From the NCBI GenBank assembly GCA_011524905.1, contig WTJI01000041.1:1-64000 (forward strand): 64,000 nt of DNA, given 5' to 3'. The notes under the pieces were generated by a model, which was not told the origin of the DNA, searched no databases, and saw only the letters and a list, made by a program, of their open reading frames with translations. This document shows, one piece after another, positions 47,850-58,095 of the stretch. Each line of letters begins with the position of its first letter. Position 1 is the first letter of the stretch. The stretch is from Flavobacteriales bacterium. Lineage in GTDB: Bacteria > Bacteroidota > Bacteroidia > Flavobacteriales > Flavobacteriaceae. A program made the translations under genes and the position numbers.

Positions 47850-48536
47850 TTAGGATTTGTTGTATTTGCTGTTCCAAATAGCAGGATTGAAATTTTTTCC
47901 TAAAGCAATCCCGCAAAATAAGACTACAGAGGCAACGGCTTTGAACATAAAAAAATACAACATCCAAAAAGCAGTAGCATCCGCATTTTTAGTAAAAAGC
48001 CCCATCGGTGTAATCACTGTTAGCCCATAACTAATGATCAATAAGAACAATAGCAAATTCCAAATATTGCGAAATGGAAGCATGCGAAGTTTTCGTAGGG
48101 GGTGTAAATCTTTCCCCCATTTATGGATCAAATAAAAATAATCATTACCCAGCGGTGCAAATAGTAAGGGATCGTCTGTTTTAGCCAAACGGAACATCAC
48201 AGAGGGCGCCATGATTTTGAAGCCATCGATTGATGTTTGATGCGCATTTTCAAGGTCAGCAATCTTGTCTTTAGCAGCCTGTGGAATGGTGCCTTTGAAG
48301 TACTTTACATCCAAAAATCGCAAACGGTAATCGATACATACTTCTTTAATTTCTTCGAGGTGATATATTTTATCAGTTTCAAGAAGATCGAAATGAAAAT
48401 GATTAGTTGTATCGTGGGTGGCGGTTTGTAACCAATCTTGAATATTTGCAATAAATATCTCTGCTTGTCGGTTGGCTAACACGCTTTCTTTTAATACAGA
48501 TTCGAGATTGGTAGGGGTAAGAGGATTCAGCTTCAT
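47850..48536 (-). CDS. uncharacterised membrane protein
   Basis: I do not recognise this family. The frame is open to 48596; the ATG at 48536 (MKLNPLTPTN) or 48548 is the more natural start because a near -7 sequence (TAAATTTA, plus 48557-48564) lies just upstream. It gives about 228 residues: a soluble N-terminal part with helices and strands (HFHFDLLETDKIYHLEEIKEVCIDYRLRFLDVKYF region, DKIADLENAHQ), then two membrane helices near the C-terminus (IWNLLLFLLIISYGLTVI and FWMLYFFMFKAVASVVLFCGIAL). The N-terminal part may be cytosolic. It is followed by DUF2007. Confidence 0.65.
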   Translation of the reverse strand: MKLNPLTPTNLESVLKESVLANRQAEIFIANIQDWLQTATHDTTNHFHFDLLETDKIYHLEEIKEVCIDYRLRFLDVKYFKGTIPQAAKDKIADLENAHQTSIDGFKIMAPSVMFRLAKTDDPLLFAPLGNDYFYLIHKWGKDLHPLRKLRMLPFRNIWNLLLFLLIISYGLTVITPMGLFTKNADATAFWMLYFFMFKAVASVVLFCGIALGKNFNPAIWNSKYNKS

Positions 48537-48608
48537 AATCATTTCCATTTTCAGAGTAAATTTAGGCAATCTTCTCTGAAACACAAATCTCATCAAACAA
48601 AAAATAAG

Positions 48609-51032
48609 CTAGCGTAAGGTCGCTTGCAATTCTTGAGCGAACTGCTGCTCAAGTTTTTTCATTATTTTATCTACCTGTTTATCTGTCATTGTTCGTTTCG
48701 CATCTTGAAATTCAAAACTGACTCCGTAGGACTTTTGATTGGCTGCTAAATTTTTTCCTTCGTACACATCAAATAATCCTACTTTTCGCAAAAGTTTTCG
48801 TTCTGTTTTGTAAGCCAGATTTTCGATGGTCTTAAATGACACCTCTTTATCAACCAACAACGCAAAATCCCGACGCATACTTGGGTATTTAGGAATATCC
48901 TCCAATGAAACGGTTTTTCTATTTGCTTGGTCAATAAGTAAATCCAAGTTCATTTCTATGTAATACACGGACTTTTCAATTGAAAAAGCTTCACATATTT
49001 CCTTTTTGATAATGCCTAGTCTGGCCCATTCATTATCCGATGTTGTCCAACAAATGCCTTCGGAAAATGTTGGATGATCTGAGGTGTTACAGTCCGATAT
49101 TGAGATACCCAACCTCAATAGTAAGCTTTCCACAGTACCTTTGGCGTAGGAGAAAGTACTCGGCCCAGATTGGCTGTTCCAATTTTCAGCATAAGGTTTG
49201 CCTACAAGTACCAGAGACAGAATCTTGCTTTCCTTGTAGCCTTGATTATCGTGACGATATACCTTGCCCATTTCAAAAAGTTTAAGGGTTTTGGCTTGGC
49301 GATTCAGGTTAAAACCAACACTTTCTAGACAAGAAAACAGTAAACTACTCCTTAGTTGGGACAATTCTTGACCTAAAGGATTAATGAGATGAACTCCTTG
49401 TAGCTCCTTTAAGCTGGAATCCAATTGTTGGTAGGCAGGAGAAGTCAGCGAATTATTCATAATTTCCTGATAGCCAAAGCCGACTAAAATTTTCGCTATT
49501 TCCTCACCGATGCGATGCGGGCTTCTTTCTTCATGCTGTGGGAAGGGCATTTGAAGAGCTGGCGTAGCTGTAATGTTATTGTAGCCATAAACCCTCAGGA
49601 TTTCCTCGATAACATCAGAAGGGCGAGTGACGTCTACTCTGTAAGGCGGTATAGACAAACCAATTCCTGCTTCTGATACAGAGTCTAGGGTCATCTCTAA
49701 AGCATTTAATATTATTGTTAATTTTTCTTTTGGAATTTCCTGACCAACAGTACTATTAAGCTGATCAAAATTAACAAAAACTTTAAGTGGTTCTGGTGCG
49801 GGTTCTGATACTTCAATGAGTTCACTACTGATGGAACCCCCAGCCAATTCTTTGATTAAAAGTCCAGCACGTTTTAAGGCGTATGCTGTGATATTTGGGT
49901 CAATCCCTCTTTCAAAACGAAAAGAGGCATCGGTATTTAAACCATGGCGTTTCGCAGTTTTACGAATACTGACGGGATTGAAATAAGCACTTTCTAAAAA
50001 TATATGCTGTGTGTTATCCGTTACCCCAGAGTGAAGGCCACCAAATACACCAGCAATACAAAGCGGCGTATCCCCATCACAAATCATCAAGTCCTCAGCA
50101 TTGAGTTTTCTATTTTCCCCGTCAAGCGTTACAAAAGGAGTGTCTTGGGGTAAGCATTGTACAACAACTTTATCTTGGATTTTTCCTGCGTCAAAGGCAT
50201 GTAGTGGTTGCCCCAGGTCATGTAAAACATAATTAGTGATATCCACAACATTATTTTTTGGGGTCAATCCAAGTGCTTTGAGGCGATTTTGTAGCCAAGC
50301 AGGGGAGGGAGCAATGGTGACGTTTCGAATCATTAGACCCAGATAGCTAGGACATTTGTCTGTGTCCTTTACCTCGATCGTTATTGGATGGGTATTTTGA
50401 TCAATACTGAAAGAACTGATTTCAGGGGTATTCCATTCGGTTTTGATATCATGGAGCACACACGCCGCCCGCAAGTCTCTAGCGACACCCAAATGGCTCA
50501 TCGCATCAGCACGATTGGGCGTCAATCCAATCTCAAAAACCGTATCAGTCTCTACAGAAAAAACTGTACTGCAGGGCGTACCTGGCTGAAGGGCGGCATC
50601 TAGGACCATAATCCCATCATGACTCGTCCCCAAGCTCAGTTCATCTTCAGCACAGATCATTCCTTGACTGACTTCCCCACGAATTTTACTTTTTTTAATC
50701 ACAAAACTATCCCCTTGTGAATCATAAAGAGTAGTGCCTACGGTTGCTACAGGAACTTTTTGACCCGCGGCTACATTGGGTGCGCCACAAACAATAGGCA
50801 AAGGCTCATCAGTGCCAATATCTACTGTGGTCACCTTAAGTCGGTCCGCATTTGGATGTGGTGAACAGCTCAGGACTTCTCCTACAACAACGCCAGATAA
50901 ACCGCCAGGGATTGAGGAAAAATGACTTGTACCCTCTACTTCCAAGCCTAAATCTGTTAGCATTTCTGCTATTTTATCAATGCTCAAATCAACTTTTAAA
51001 AACTGTTGAAGCCAGTTGTGTGATATTTTCAA
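48609..51032 (-). CDS. pheT: phenylalanyl-tRNA synthetase beta subunit
   Basis: Pairs with PheS to charge tRNA-Phe. Its 807 residues follow the normal order: MKISHNWLQQFL start, EMAP-like tRNA-binding domain (VVVGEVLSCSPHPNADRLKVTTVDIG region, 45-155), B3/B4 editing module with GLTPNRADAMSHLGVARDL, B5 domain with RVDVTRPSDVIEEILRVYGY, catalytic-like domain and C-terminal ferredoxin-like anticodon-binding domain (PSMRRDFALLVDKEVSF). pheS is not in the window. An exact -7 element lies 42 nt upstream. Confidence 0.97.
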   Translation of the reverse strand: MKISHNWLQQFLKVDLSIDKIAEMLTDLGLEVEGTSHFSSIPGGLSGVVVGEVLSCSPHPNADRLKVTTVDIGTDEPLPIVCGAPNVAAGQKVPVATVGTTLYDSQGDSFVIKKSKIRGEVSQGMICAEDELSLGTSHDGIMVLDAALQPGTPCSTVFSVETDTVFEIGLTPNRADAMSHLGVARDLRAACVLHDIKTEWNTPEISSFSIDQNTHPITIEVKDTDKCPSYLGLMIRNVTIAPSPAWLQNRLKALGLTPKNNVVDITNYVLHDLGQPLHAFDAGKIQDKVVVQCLPQDTPFVTLDGENRKLNAEDLMICDGDTPLCIAGVFGGLHSGVTDNTQHIFLESAYFNPVSIRKTAKRHGLNTDASFRFERGIDPNITAYALKRAGLLIKELAGGSISSELIEVSEPAPEPLKVFVNFDQLNSTVGQEIPKEKLTIILNALEMTLDSVSEAGIGLSIPPYRVDVTRPSDVIEEILRVYGYNNITATPALQMPFPQHEERSPHRIGEEIAKILVGFGYQEIMNNSLTSPAYQQLDSSLKELQGVHLINPLGQELSQLRSSLLFSCLESVGFNLNRQAKTLKLFEMGKVYRHDNQGYKESKILSLVLVGKPYAENWNSQSGPSTFSYAKGTVESLLLRLGISISDCNTSDHPTFSEGICWTTSDNEWARLGIIKKEICEAFSIEKSVYYIEMNLDLLIDQANRKTVSLEDIPKYPSMRRDFALLVDKEVSFKTIENLAYKTERKLLRKVGLFDVYEGKNLAANQKSYGVSFEFQDAKRTMTDKQVDKIMKKLEQQFAQELQATLR

Positions 51033-51356
51033 ATCGCATGTAATTAAAAACCAAAAGGTCGATTATCAGATTGCAAATATAAAGCAACTGGGCTAGGAAT
51101 TGACTATTTAAAGGAAATAGAAAAAAGTAAATTATCAATTGAATTTGCTGGGGTTTGGTAGGTTCTGATCCTTTCACTTTCCATTAAATTGTATAGCCTA
51201 GTAGTTATGGGATTCATGAAATGAATATTAGACTGCCAGCATTTGGAATTGCTATGGTTCTAGCACCTGTTTTGTTGGGGTAATTTTTAACAGCTTCAAA
51301 AATTATTTAACATTGAATATCAATTATTTACAAAAAATCTAATGTGATTTTTTTGT
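51033..51356. other. 324-bp intergenic region between recG and pheT
   Basis: Both flanking genes are on the minus strand. The region holds the pheT -7 element (51074-51081). The only other thing seen is a 20-codon plus-strand ORF (51221-51283) with hydrophobic residues and no supporting promoter, not called as a gene. No RNA gene or terminator hairpin is recognisable. Confidence 0.5.
51074..51081 (-). promoter_or_regulatory. -7 element TATATTTG for pheT
   Basis: Exact TAnnTTTG match on the minus strand, 41 nt before the pheT ATG. Confidence 0.5.
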
Positions 51357-53456
51357 TTAACTAATGAAATTCCAAATGGCTTTGTTTTGTGTTAGGCCTT
51401 GTAGGGCTGTTTTGAGTCCTTGATGGTCATTTTGTTGCAAATTAGGGTCAGCACTTAAAATATTTTGAGCCCAGGTTCGGGCTTGTTGCAAAAGATCTTG
51501 GTCTTTAACCAAATTGGCAATATGAAGTTGTAAAACACCACTTTGCTGTGTGCCCATTAAATCACCTGGTCCCCGGAGTTTCAGATCTACTTCTGCGATT
51601 TCAAAGCCATCGTTGGTGCGAACCATGGTATCCAAACGGGTACGACTATCTTCCGATAATTTATCGCCACTCATTAAGATACAATAACTTTGCGTATTGC
51701 CTCGCCCAACTCGTCCACGAAGTTGGTGCAATTGTGACAAACCAAATCGTTCTGCACTTTCAATCACCATCACAGAGGCATTGGGAACGTTAACACCAAC
51801 TTCAATAACTGTAGTAGCAATCATAATTTGCGTTTGATTTTTTAGAAAACGCTGCATCTCGTACTCCTTGGCATCGGGTTTCATGCGACCATGTACAATA
51901 CTTATTTGGTAGTTTGGTCTCGGAAATGAACGCTGTAAACTCGCATAACCGTCCATCAGATCCTTGTAATCCATTTTTTCAGATTCCTCAATGAGCGGAT
52001 AAACAACATACACTTGTCGCCCTTTTTGTATTTCTTCTTTAATAAATTGAAATACCTGAAGACGGTTACTGTCTCTTCGCCAAACTGTTTTAATGGGTTT
52101 ACGCCCTGGAGGAAGGCTGTCTATTACAGAAATATCCAGATCACCATAAAGACTCATTGCCAATGTTCTTGGGATTGGGGTTGCGGTCATAACTAAAATG
52201 TGGGGTGGCAGCTTATTTTTACGCCATAATTTGGCTCGCTGTGCTACTCCAAATCGATGTTGCTCATCTATAATAGCCAATCCTAGGTTGGCAAATTGCA
52301 CCTTGTCTTCTAGCAAAGCATGAGTGCCTACTAAAAGATCTAAGCTTCCATTTTCTAGCGCTTCGTGAAGGAGAATGCGTTCTGATTTTTTTGTTGAACC
52401 TGTCAGCAATGCAATACGAACGGTTGTATTTTTAAGGAATTCCTGGAGGCTATTGAAATGTTGCTGTGCTAATATTTCTGTAGGCGCCATCAAACAAGCC
52501 TGAAAACCATTATCTACCCCAATCAGCATGCTCATCAATGCGATAATTGTTTTCCCAGAACCTACATCGCCTTGTAGCAATCGATTCATTTGAATACCTG
52601 TCCCCAGATCTTTCCGTATTTCTTTAAGGACTCTCTTTTGCGCATCGGTCAAGCTGAAGGGGAGCGCATTCTTGTAAAACTGATTGAAAACAGCCCCCAC
52701 TTTTTGGAAAGGATAGCCTTTTATTTGTTGCTTACGCATTATTTTTTTTTGCAGCAGTTGCATTTGAATAAAAAACAACTCCTCAAATTTTAGTCGATAT
52801 TGAGCGGCACTGAGTTGTTGGTGGTTTTCAGGGAAGTGAATATATCGATAAGCACTGTTTTTATCAATCAACTGTTGCTTTTGAATCAATATCTTGGGGA
52901 GACTTTCAGAAAATTTTCCAGTAAGGGTTTGAAACAACTGATGTTGCGCTTGTTTGATTACTTTTTGGCTGACCCCTCGTTGCAGCAATTTTTCTGTAGA
53001 TGGATAGATGGGGTGGAGGCCTAGAAAAGCATTTTTTTCAAAATGGCTCATGGGTGTCAGCTCGGGGTGGGGCATACTCACCTTATTACCATACCAGTTT
53101 AATCGACCAAAAGCCACATAATCTGTTTCTAAACGCAATTGGTCTTGTATCCACTGTTGTCCTCGAAACCAAACCAATTCTATCTGTCCTTGTTGATCTT
53201 CCAAGATCGCTACCAAGCGGCTGCCGCGCTTTTGGGGAATATTTTTAATCTGTATTAACCTACCTTTAATTTGAATTTCTGCACTATTACGGGCCAACTG
53301 TCCAAGGGAATGAAACTGGCTTCTATCAACATAGCGATTCGGGAAAAAGTGTAGTAAGTCGTGATAGGTACGAATGCCCAATTCCTCACGCAAGAGTTGT
53401 GCCCTGTTGGGGCCAATACCTTTGAGATATTCAATACCAGTATCTAATTTATTCAC
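51357..53456 (-). CDS. recG: ATP-dependent DNA helicase RecG
   Basis: Branch-migration helicase acting on stalled forks and Holliday junctions. The wedge/OB domain contains IEYLKGIGPNRAQLLREELGIRTYHDLLHFFPNRY (notably LKGIGPNRA), followed by motor motifs RLLQGDVGSGKTIIA, AIIDEQHRFGV, VMTATPIPRTLAM and QLRGRVGRGN. The frame is open to 53519, but the GTG at 53456 gives MNKLDTGIEYLKGIGP, matching the usual N-terminus (699 residues) and avoiding overlap with the divergent patatin gene; both starts remain possible. Confidence 0.95.
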   Translation of the reverse strand: MNKLDTGIEYLKGIGPNRAQLLREELGIRTYHDLLHFFPNRYVDRSQFHSLGQLARNSAEIQIKGRLIQIKNIPQKRGSRLVAILEDQQGQIELVWFRGQQWIQDQLRLETDYVAFGRLNWYGNKVSMPHPELTPMSHFEKNAFLGLHPIYPSTEKLLQRGVSQKVIKQAQHQLFQTLTGKFSESLPKILIQKQQLIDKNSAYRYIHFPENHQQLSAAQYRLKFEELFFIQMQLLQKKIMRKQQIKGYPFQKVGAVFNQFYKNALPFSLTDAQKRVLKEIRKDLGTGIQMNRLLQGDVGSGKTIIALMSMLIGVDNGFQACLMAPTEILAQQHFNSLQEFLKNTTVRIALLTGSTKKSERILLHEALENGSLDLLVGTHALLEDKVQFANLGLAIIDEQHRFGVAQRAKLWRKNKLPPHILVMTATPIPRTLAMSLYGDLDISVIDSLPPGRKPIKTVWRRDSNRLQVFQFIKEEIQKGRQVYVVYPLIEESEKMDYKDLMDGYASLQRSFPRPNYQISIVHGRMKPDAKEYEMQRFLKNQTQIMIATTVIEVGVNVPNASVMVIESAERFGLSQLHQLRGRVGRGNTQSYCILMSGDKLSEDSRTRLDTMVRTNDGFEIAEVDLKLRGPGDLMGTQQSGVLQLHIANLVKDQDLLQQARTWAQNILSADPNLQQNDHQGLKTALQGLTQNKAIWNFIS

Positions 53457-53506
53457 AAGGGCAAGATAATTTTTTTGCCCTATATTTAGGTACCCAAACC
53501 AATGAA

Positions 53507-54400
53507 ATGAAACGCGCATTAGTTATTTCTGGTGGAGGCGCAAAAGGTGCTTTTGCAGGAGGAATTGCCCAATTTCTCTTAGAAAACGCTACCAGTCCGT
53601 ACAATCTTTTTCTAGGAACTTCCACAGGTAGTTTATTGGTTTCTCATTTAGCACTGGGGCGAATAGACGAAATCCAGCAAGTTTTTACACATGTAAATCA
53701 AAAGCAGATTTTTGACAACAATCCGTTTTATATCTATGAGCGAAAAGGCATTAAGAAAATCAAAATTCACCACCTCAATATTTTAAAAAACTTCTTACGC
53801 GGTAAGAAAACTTTTGGAGACAGTAGGGCTCTTCGTCGACTGATTGCCAAGGAATTACCTCTGACTTATTTTAACGCCCTAAAAAGTGAAGGACCTGAGG
53901 TTGTGGTTAGCGTTTCTAACTTAACGCTTAATCGAACCGAATTTAAACATCTCAAGAATTGTAGTTATGATGACTTTTTAGATTGGATTTGGATTTCATG
54001 CAACTATGTACCCTTTATGAGCTTAACGGTCAAAAACAAGTATGAATATGCAGATGGCGGACTTGGCTGTGTAGTTGCCATAGAAGAAGCTATCCGCCAA
54101 GGAGCAAAGCATATTGATGCTATTGTATTAACAACTGAAAAACAGCAAAGCAATCGATTGCGATCCCGCAATGCTTTCGATGCCCTAACAACCACTTTCG
54201 AATTTATGGCCGAACAAATTGAAAATCAAAATGTTGAAATCGGTCGGCTTAAGGCACGGGAAAATGACTGTCAATTGCGCCTGTTCTTTACACCCAGAGT
54301 CTTGACAACAAATTCTCTAGTATTTGAAACCAAGCAAATGAAATCTTGGTGGCAAGAGGGTTATGAATTTGCTGCGGGCCAAGTTGACAAGGATATTTAA
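53507..54400 (+). CDS. patatin-like phospholipase
   Basis: A 297-residue protein with the patatin dyad: oxyanion loop GGGAKG (9-14), nucleophile Ser39 in GTSTGS and Asp183 in YADGGLG. There is no signal peptide, so it is probably a cytoplasmic lipid acyl hydrolase. The ATG at 53507 is in frame with MKRALVISGGGAKGAF; an earlier ATG at 53502 reads only two codons. A TATATTTA sequence (53481-53488) is one base off the -7 consensus. It ends 2 bp from the convergent amidohydrolase gene. Confidence 0.92.
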   Translation: MKRALVISGGGAKGAFAGGIAQFLLENATSPYNLFLGTSTGSLLVSHLALGRIDEIQQVFTHVNQKQIFDNNPFYIYERKGIKKIKIHHLNILKNFLRGKKTFGDSRALRRLIAKELPLTYFNALKSEGPEVVVSVSNLTLNRTEFKHLKNCSYDDFLDWIWISCNYVPFMSLTVKNKYEYADGGLGCVVAIEEAIRQGAKHIDAIVLTTEKQQSNRLRSRNAFDALTTTFEFMAEQIENQNVEIGRLKARENDCQLRLFFTPRVLTTNSLVFETKQMKSWWQEGYEFAAGQVDKDI

Positions 54401-54402
54401 AT

Positions 54403-55674
54403 TTATTTAGCCAAATAGTCTAAAGTCAATTGAGAAAGGGCTTTCACTCCTAGTAACATGCCACTATCATCGACAAAAAAATCTGGTGTGTGATGTGAAG
54501 GTGCTAGTTTGGGATCCATGTCCAAGGGTGTACCACCTAAGAAGAAAAACAAACCAGGTACTTCTTGTTGATAGTAAGAAAAGTCTTCAGCTCCGGTAAT
54601 GGCATTGATAAGATTGACATTTTCTTTTCCAGCTACTTTTACAAGCGTTGGTAGCATTTGTTTTGTCAATGCTTTGTCATTATATGTTATGGCAGTACCA
54701 TCTTGAATGTCTACTGTTGCTTTAGCACCATAAGCTTCGGCTATTGAAGGAACTAACACTTTCATCCGCTCACGGATAACCTCTTTCATATCAGGGTCAA
54801 GAGTGCGAATGGTTCCGATCATTTCAACATCTTCGGGTATAATATTAAATCGAACGCCGCCATGGATAGAACCTACCGAGACAACAGCGGCTTCTTTGGT
54901 CAATTCAGAATTTCGACTAACGAGGGTTTGGAGTCCATCGACGATTTGTGCAGCGACAACAATGGGATCGATAGACTGCCAGGGTGTTGACCCATGGGCT
55001 TGTTTTCCTTTGATTTGAATTACAAATCGTTGGGAAGCGGCCATCGTACCTCCAGGTTTGTAATTGATTTGCCCAACGGGTGTTCCTGAACTGATATGCA
55101 AACCAAATATGGCATCCACGTCAGGATTTTTGAGTACCCCTTGTTCAACCATCATCTTTGCTGCTCCCGTTTCTCCAGGAGGAGGGCCTTCTTCAGCAGG
55201 TTGGAAGATAAACTTGACCGATCCCGCAAAATCATTGTTCTGAGACAACACTTCTGCGACACCCATCAAAATTGCTACGTGTGTATCATGCCCACAAGCA
55301 TGCATAACAGGTACTGTTTTGCCCATAAACTCACCTGTTTCTTTTGAACGGTACGGGAGGTCATTTCGTTCTTCAACTGGTAGTGCATCCATATCTGCTC
55401 TTAAAGCAACAACTTTCCCTGGTTTTTTCCCTTTGAGCAGCCCAATAACACCTGTGTGTGCTACACCAGTTTCTACCTCCAAACCTAGAGATTGTAAGTG
55501 TTCGGCTACTTTCTTGGCCGTTCTAAATTCTCGATTGGATAATTCTGGGTGCTGATGGATGTCATGACGCCATTCAATCACTTTGGATTCAATTTTTTGA
55601 TAGGCTTTATCCGGAATTTGTGCATTCATTGTCAAACTACCTCCAATGAATAATAGGGCTACTATATATTTCAT
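54403..55674 (-). CDS. secreted M20D amidohydrolase (IAA-amino acid/hippurate hydrolase-like)
   Basis: A 423-residue metal-dependent amidohydrolase with signal peptide MKYIVALLFIGGSLTMNA. Metal-binding motifs are MHACGHDTHVA, FQPAEEGPPPGETGA (Glu-Glu) and GLHISSGTPVG; the lid/dimerisation domain lies about 215-330, and the late ITGAEDFSYY supplies a further ligand. Family members cleave N-acyl amino acids such as hippurate or indole-acetyl conjugates. Export suggests scavenging of acylated amino acids or peptides. A one-mismatch -7 element (TATATTTA, 55694-55701, minus) precedes it. Confidence 0.92.
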   Translation of the reverse strand: MKYIVALLFIGGSLTMNAQIPDKAYQKIESKVIEWRHDIHQHPELSNREFRTAKKVAEHLQSLGLEVETGVAHTGVIGLLKGKKPGKVVALRADMDALPVEERNDLPYRSKETGEFMGKTVPVMHACGHDTHVAILMGVAEVLSQNNDFAGSVKFIFQPAEEGPPPGETGAAKMMVEQGVLKNPDVDAIFGLHISSGTPVGQINYKPGGTMAASQRFVIQIKGKQAHGSTPWQSIDPIVVAAQIVDGLQTLVSRNSELTKEAAVVSVGSIHGGVRFNIIPEDVEMIGTIRTLDPDMKEVIRERMKVLVPSIAEAYGAKATVDIQDGTAITYNDKALTKQMLPTLVKVAGKENVNLINAITGAEDFSYYQQEVPGLFFFLGGTPLDMDPKLAPSHHTPDFFVDDSGMLLGVKALSQLTLDYLAK

Positions 55675-55764
55675 ACTTACTGAATTCGAAAGCTAAATAT
55701 AAGATGTTTATAATTAAAACAAAGGGGAGTTCAGTTCAGATTAATTATACCTTACTTTTATCCC

Positions 55765-58095
55765 ATGAAGCTAGAGAACAACTATCTCGAAGAACTGAAT
55801 GAAGCCCAACTCAAACCGGTACTTCACAAGGATGGTCCGTTGATGGTAATTGCAGGAGCAGGGTCAGGTAAAACGCGTGTTTTGACTTATCGAATTGCCT
55901 ATTTGATGCAACAAGGGGTGGATTCTTTTTCCATTTTATCGCTCACATTTACGAATAAGGCGGCACGCGAAATGAAAAATCGAATCGCAGAGTTGGTTGG
56001 TGAAAGTGAAGCCAAGAATCTTTGGATGGGCACCTTTCACTCTGTGTTTGCTCGTTTGTTGCGCGCAGAAGCCGATAAACTCGGATTTCCTAGTAATTTC
56101 ACTATCTACGACACCCAAGATTCCGATAGACTAATCGCCTCTATTATCAAGGAAATGGGTCTCGACAAAGACGTTTACAAATACAAACAAGTTCGCAATC
56201 GGATTTCTTCTTTCAAAAATAGCTTAATCACAGTCAATGCTTACTTCAAAAATCCTGAGCTAATTGAATCAGATACGCAAGCTAGGCGCCCAAAGATGGG
56301 TGAAATTTACCATGAGTATGTGGAGCGTTGTTTCAAAGCTGGTGCTATGGACTTTGATGACTTACTGTTGCGAACCAACGAATTACTCAATCGTTTTCCT
56401 GATGTTTTGGCAAAATACCAAGACCGCTTTCGTTATATCATGGTTGACGAATACCAAGATACAAACCATTCTCAGTATTTAATTGTCAGAGCCTTATCCG
56501 ACAAATTCCAAAATATCTGTGTTGTCGGGGATGATGCGCAAAGCATTTATGCTTTCAGGGGAGCCAACATCAATAATATTCTCAATTTTCAAAAAGATTA
56601 TGAGGAAGTAGCTCTTTACCGACTTGAGCAAAACTACCGCTCTACAAAAACCATTGTTCAGGCGGCCAATTCCATCATTGCCCACAATCAAAATAAAATT
56701 GACAAAGAGGTTTGGACGTCGAATACTCAGGGGCCAAAAATTAAAGTGCAACGACTGCCTACCGATGCCGAGGAAGGTCGAGCCGTAGCCGCATCTATTT
56801 TTGACATCAAAATGCAAGAGCAACGTAACAATGCAGATTTTGCCATTCTTTATCGCACCAATGCCCAATCGCGAGCCATGGAAGACGCTTTGCGTAAAAG
56901 AGATATCCCCTATCGGATTTACGGGGGACTTTCCTTTTATCAACGCAAAGAAATCAAAGATGTATTGGCTTATTTACGAGTTATTATAAATCCGAAAGAC
57001 GAGGAAAGTCTAAAGAGAATTATCAATTATCCCGCACGCGGTATTGGCCAAACAACAATTGACAAACTTTTGGTGGGCGCCAAGCAACACAATGTTTCTA
57101 TTTTTGAATTACTGCAAAAGGCAACCACATATCAGTTGCCAGTTAACGCTGGAACACTTACCAAACTGACCAATTTCGTTCGACTCATTGAAGCATTCCA
57201 AATAGAAAATGAAAAGCTAAATGCTTTTGAAATAGCAGATTTGGTCACCAAAAAAGCTGGTTTAGTCAATGAGCTAAAAAAAGATGGGACTCCTGAGGGG
57301 GTTGCTCGGATAGAAAATATAGAAGAACTGTTGAACGGGATTCGCGATTTTACGGAAGGACAAAGAGAGTTGGCCGACGCTAAGGGCGATTTGACCGAAT
57401 TTTTGGAAGACGTGGCTCTTGCTACAGATTTTGACAAAGACAACGAAGCTGACAGTGATCGAGTGGCATTGATGACAATACACTTGGCCAAAGGATTAGA
57501 GTTTCCTTTTGTGTATATCGTAGGAATGGAAGAAGATTTATTTCCCTCCGCCATGAGTATGAACACGCGTAGCGAATTGGAGGAGGAGCGACGATTGTTT
57601 TATGTAGCGCTAACGCGTGCCGAAGAGCGGGCATTTTTGACTTACACCCTTTCTCGATACCGTTGGGGAAAATTAATCGATGCCGAACCCAGTCGATTTA
57701 TAGAGGAAATTGATGAACAGTTTATTGAAAAAGATATTCCAGAAGATACATACGCTTTTAAGCCACTCCTGGATACTTCCATTTTTGGTGATCCGGTTCG
57801 ACCCCAAAAAGCTGTTAAGTCAATTCCTAAAGATATTAAACTCAATACCCAACCAACAGCGGCTCAATTAGGTAAATTACGTAAAATTAGTGCCTCACAA
57901 TCAAATGCAGCCCCAACATCAGAAATTTTAAATTTGGAAGTTGGTATGCGTGTATCTCACAGTCGCTTTGGCCATGGAACCGTTACGGCTCTGGAAGGTA
58001 ACGGCATTGACAAAAAGGCTATCATTGCTTTTCAAAAACCGCATGGAAATAAAAATTTACTGTTGCGATTTGCTAAGCTTCAAATTCTATCTTAG
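55765..58095 (+). CDS. UvrD/PcrA-type superfamily 1 DNA helicase
   Basis: A 776-residue 3'-5' helicase. Motif order: QLKPVLHKDGPLMVIAGAGSGKT (Q motif and Walker A, AGAGSGKT), TFTNKAAREMK, VDEYQDTNHSQY, VVGDDAQSIYAFRGA, EQNYRS, VALMTIHLAKGLEFPFV and VALTRAEERAFLTYT. The C-terminal 60 residues (VGMRVSHSRFGHGTVTALEG) form a Tudor-like module that in PcrA/UvrD binds RNA polymerase. It is involved in repair and fork maintenance. Its TAG stop abuts the ATG of the next gene. Confidence 0.95.
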   Translation: MKLENNYLEELNEAQLKPVLHKDGPLMVIAGAGSGKTRVLTYRIAYLMQQGVDSFSILSLTFTNKAAREMKNRIAELVGESEAKNLWMGTFHSVFARLLRAEADKLGFPSNFTIYDTQDSDRLIASIIKEMGLDKDVYKYKQVRNRISSFKNSLITVNAYFKNPELIESDTQARRPKMGEIYHEYVERCFKAGAMDFDDLLLRTNELLNRFPDVLAKYQDRFRYIMVDEYQDTNHSQYLIVRALSDKFQNICVVGDDAQSIYAFRGANINNILNFQKDYEEVALYRLEQNYRSTKTIVQAANSIIAHNQNKIDKEVWTSNTQGPKIKVQRLPTDAEEGRAVAASIFDIKMQEQRNNADFAILYRTNAQSRAMEDALRKRDIPYRIYGGLSFYQRKEIKDVLAYLRVIINPKDEESLKRIINYPARGIGQTTIDKLLVGAKQHNVSIFELLQKATTYQLPVNAGTLTKLTNFVRLIEAFQIENEKLNAFEIADLVTKKAGLVNELKKDGTPEGVARIENIEELLNGIRDFTEGQRELADAKGDLTEFLEDVALATDFDKDNEADSDRVALMTIHLAKGLEFPFVYIVGMEEDLFPSAMSMNTRSELEEERRLFYVALTRAEERAFLTYTLSRYRWGKLIDAEPSRFIEEIDEQFIEKDIPEDTYAFKPLLDTSIFGDPVRPQKAVKSIPKDIKLNTQPTAAQLGKLRKISASQSNAAPTSEILNLEVGMRVSHSRFGHGTVTALEGNGIDKKAIIAFQKPHGNKNLLLRFAKLQILS

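Noticed and set aside
51221-51283. 20-codon hydrophobic ORF in the recG-pheT gap
   Set aside because: No -7 element or ribosome-binding context, and this length is expected by chance in 324 bp; it would need conservation to be credible.
56494-57566. Long minus-strand open frames (149 and 144 codons) inside the UvrD-type helicase gene
   Set aside because: They are antisense to a gene with all helicase motifs intact and encode low-complexity Ser/Lys-rich sequences without family features.
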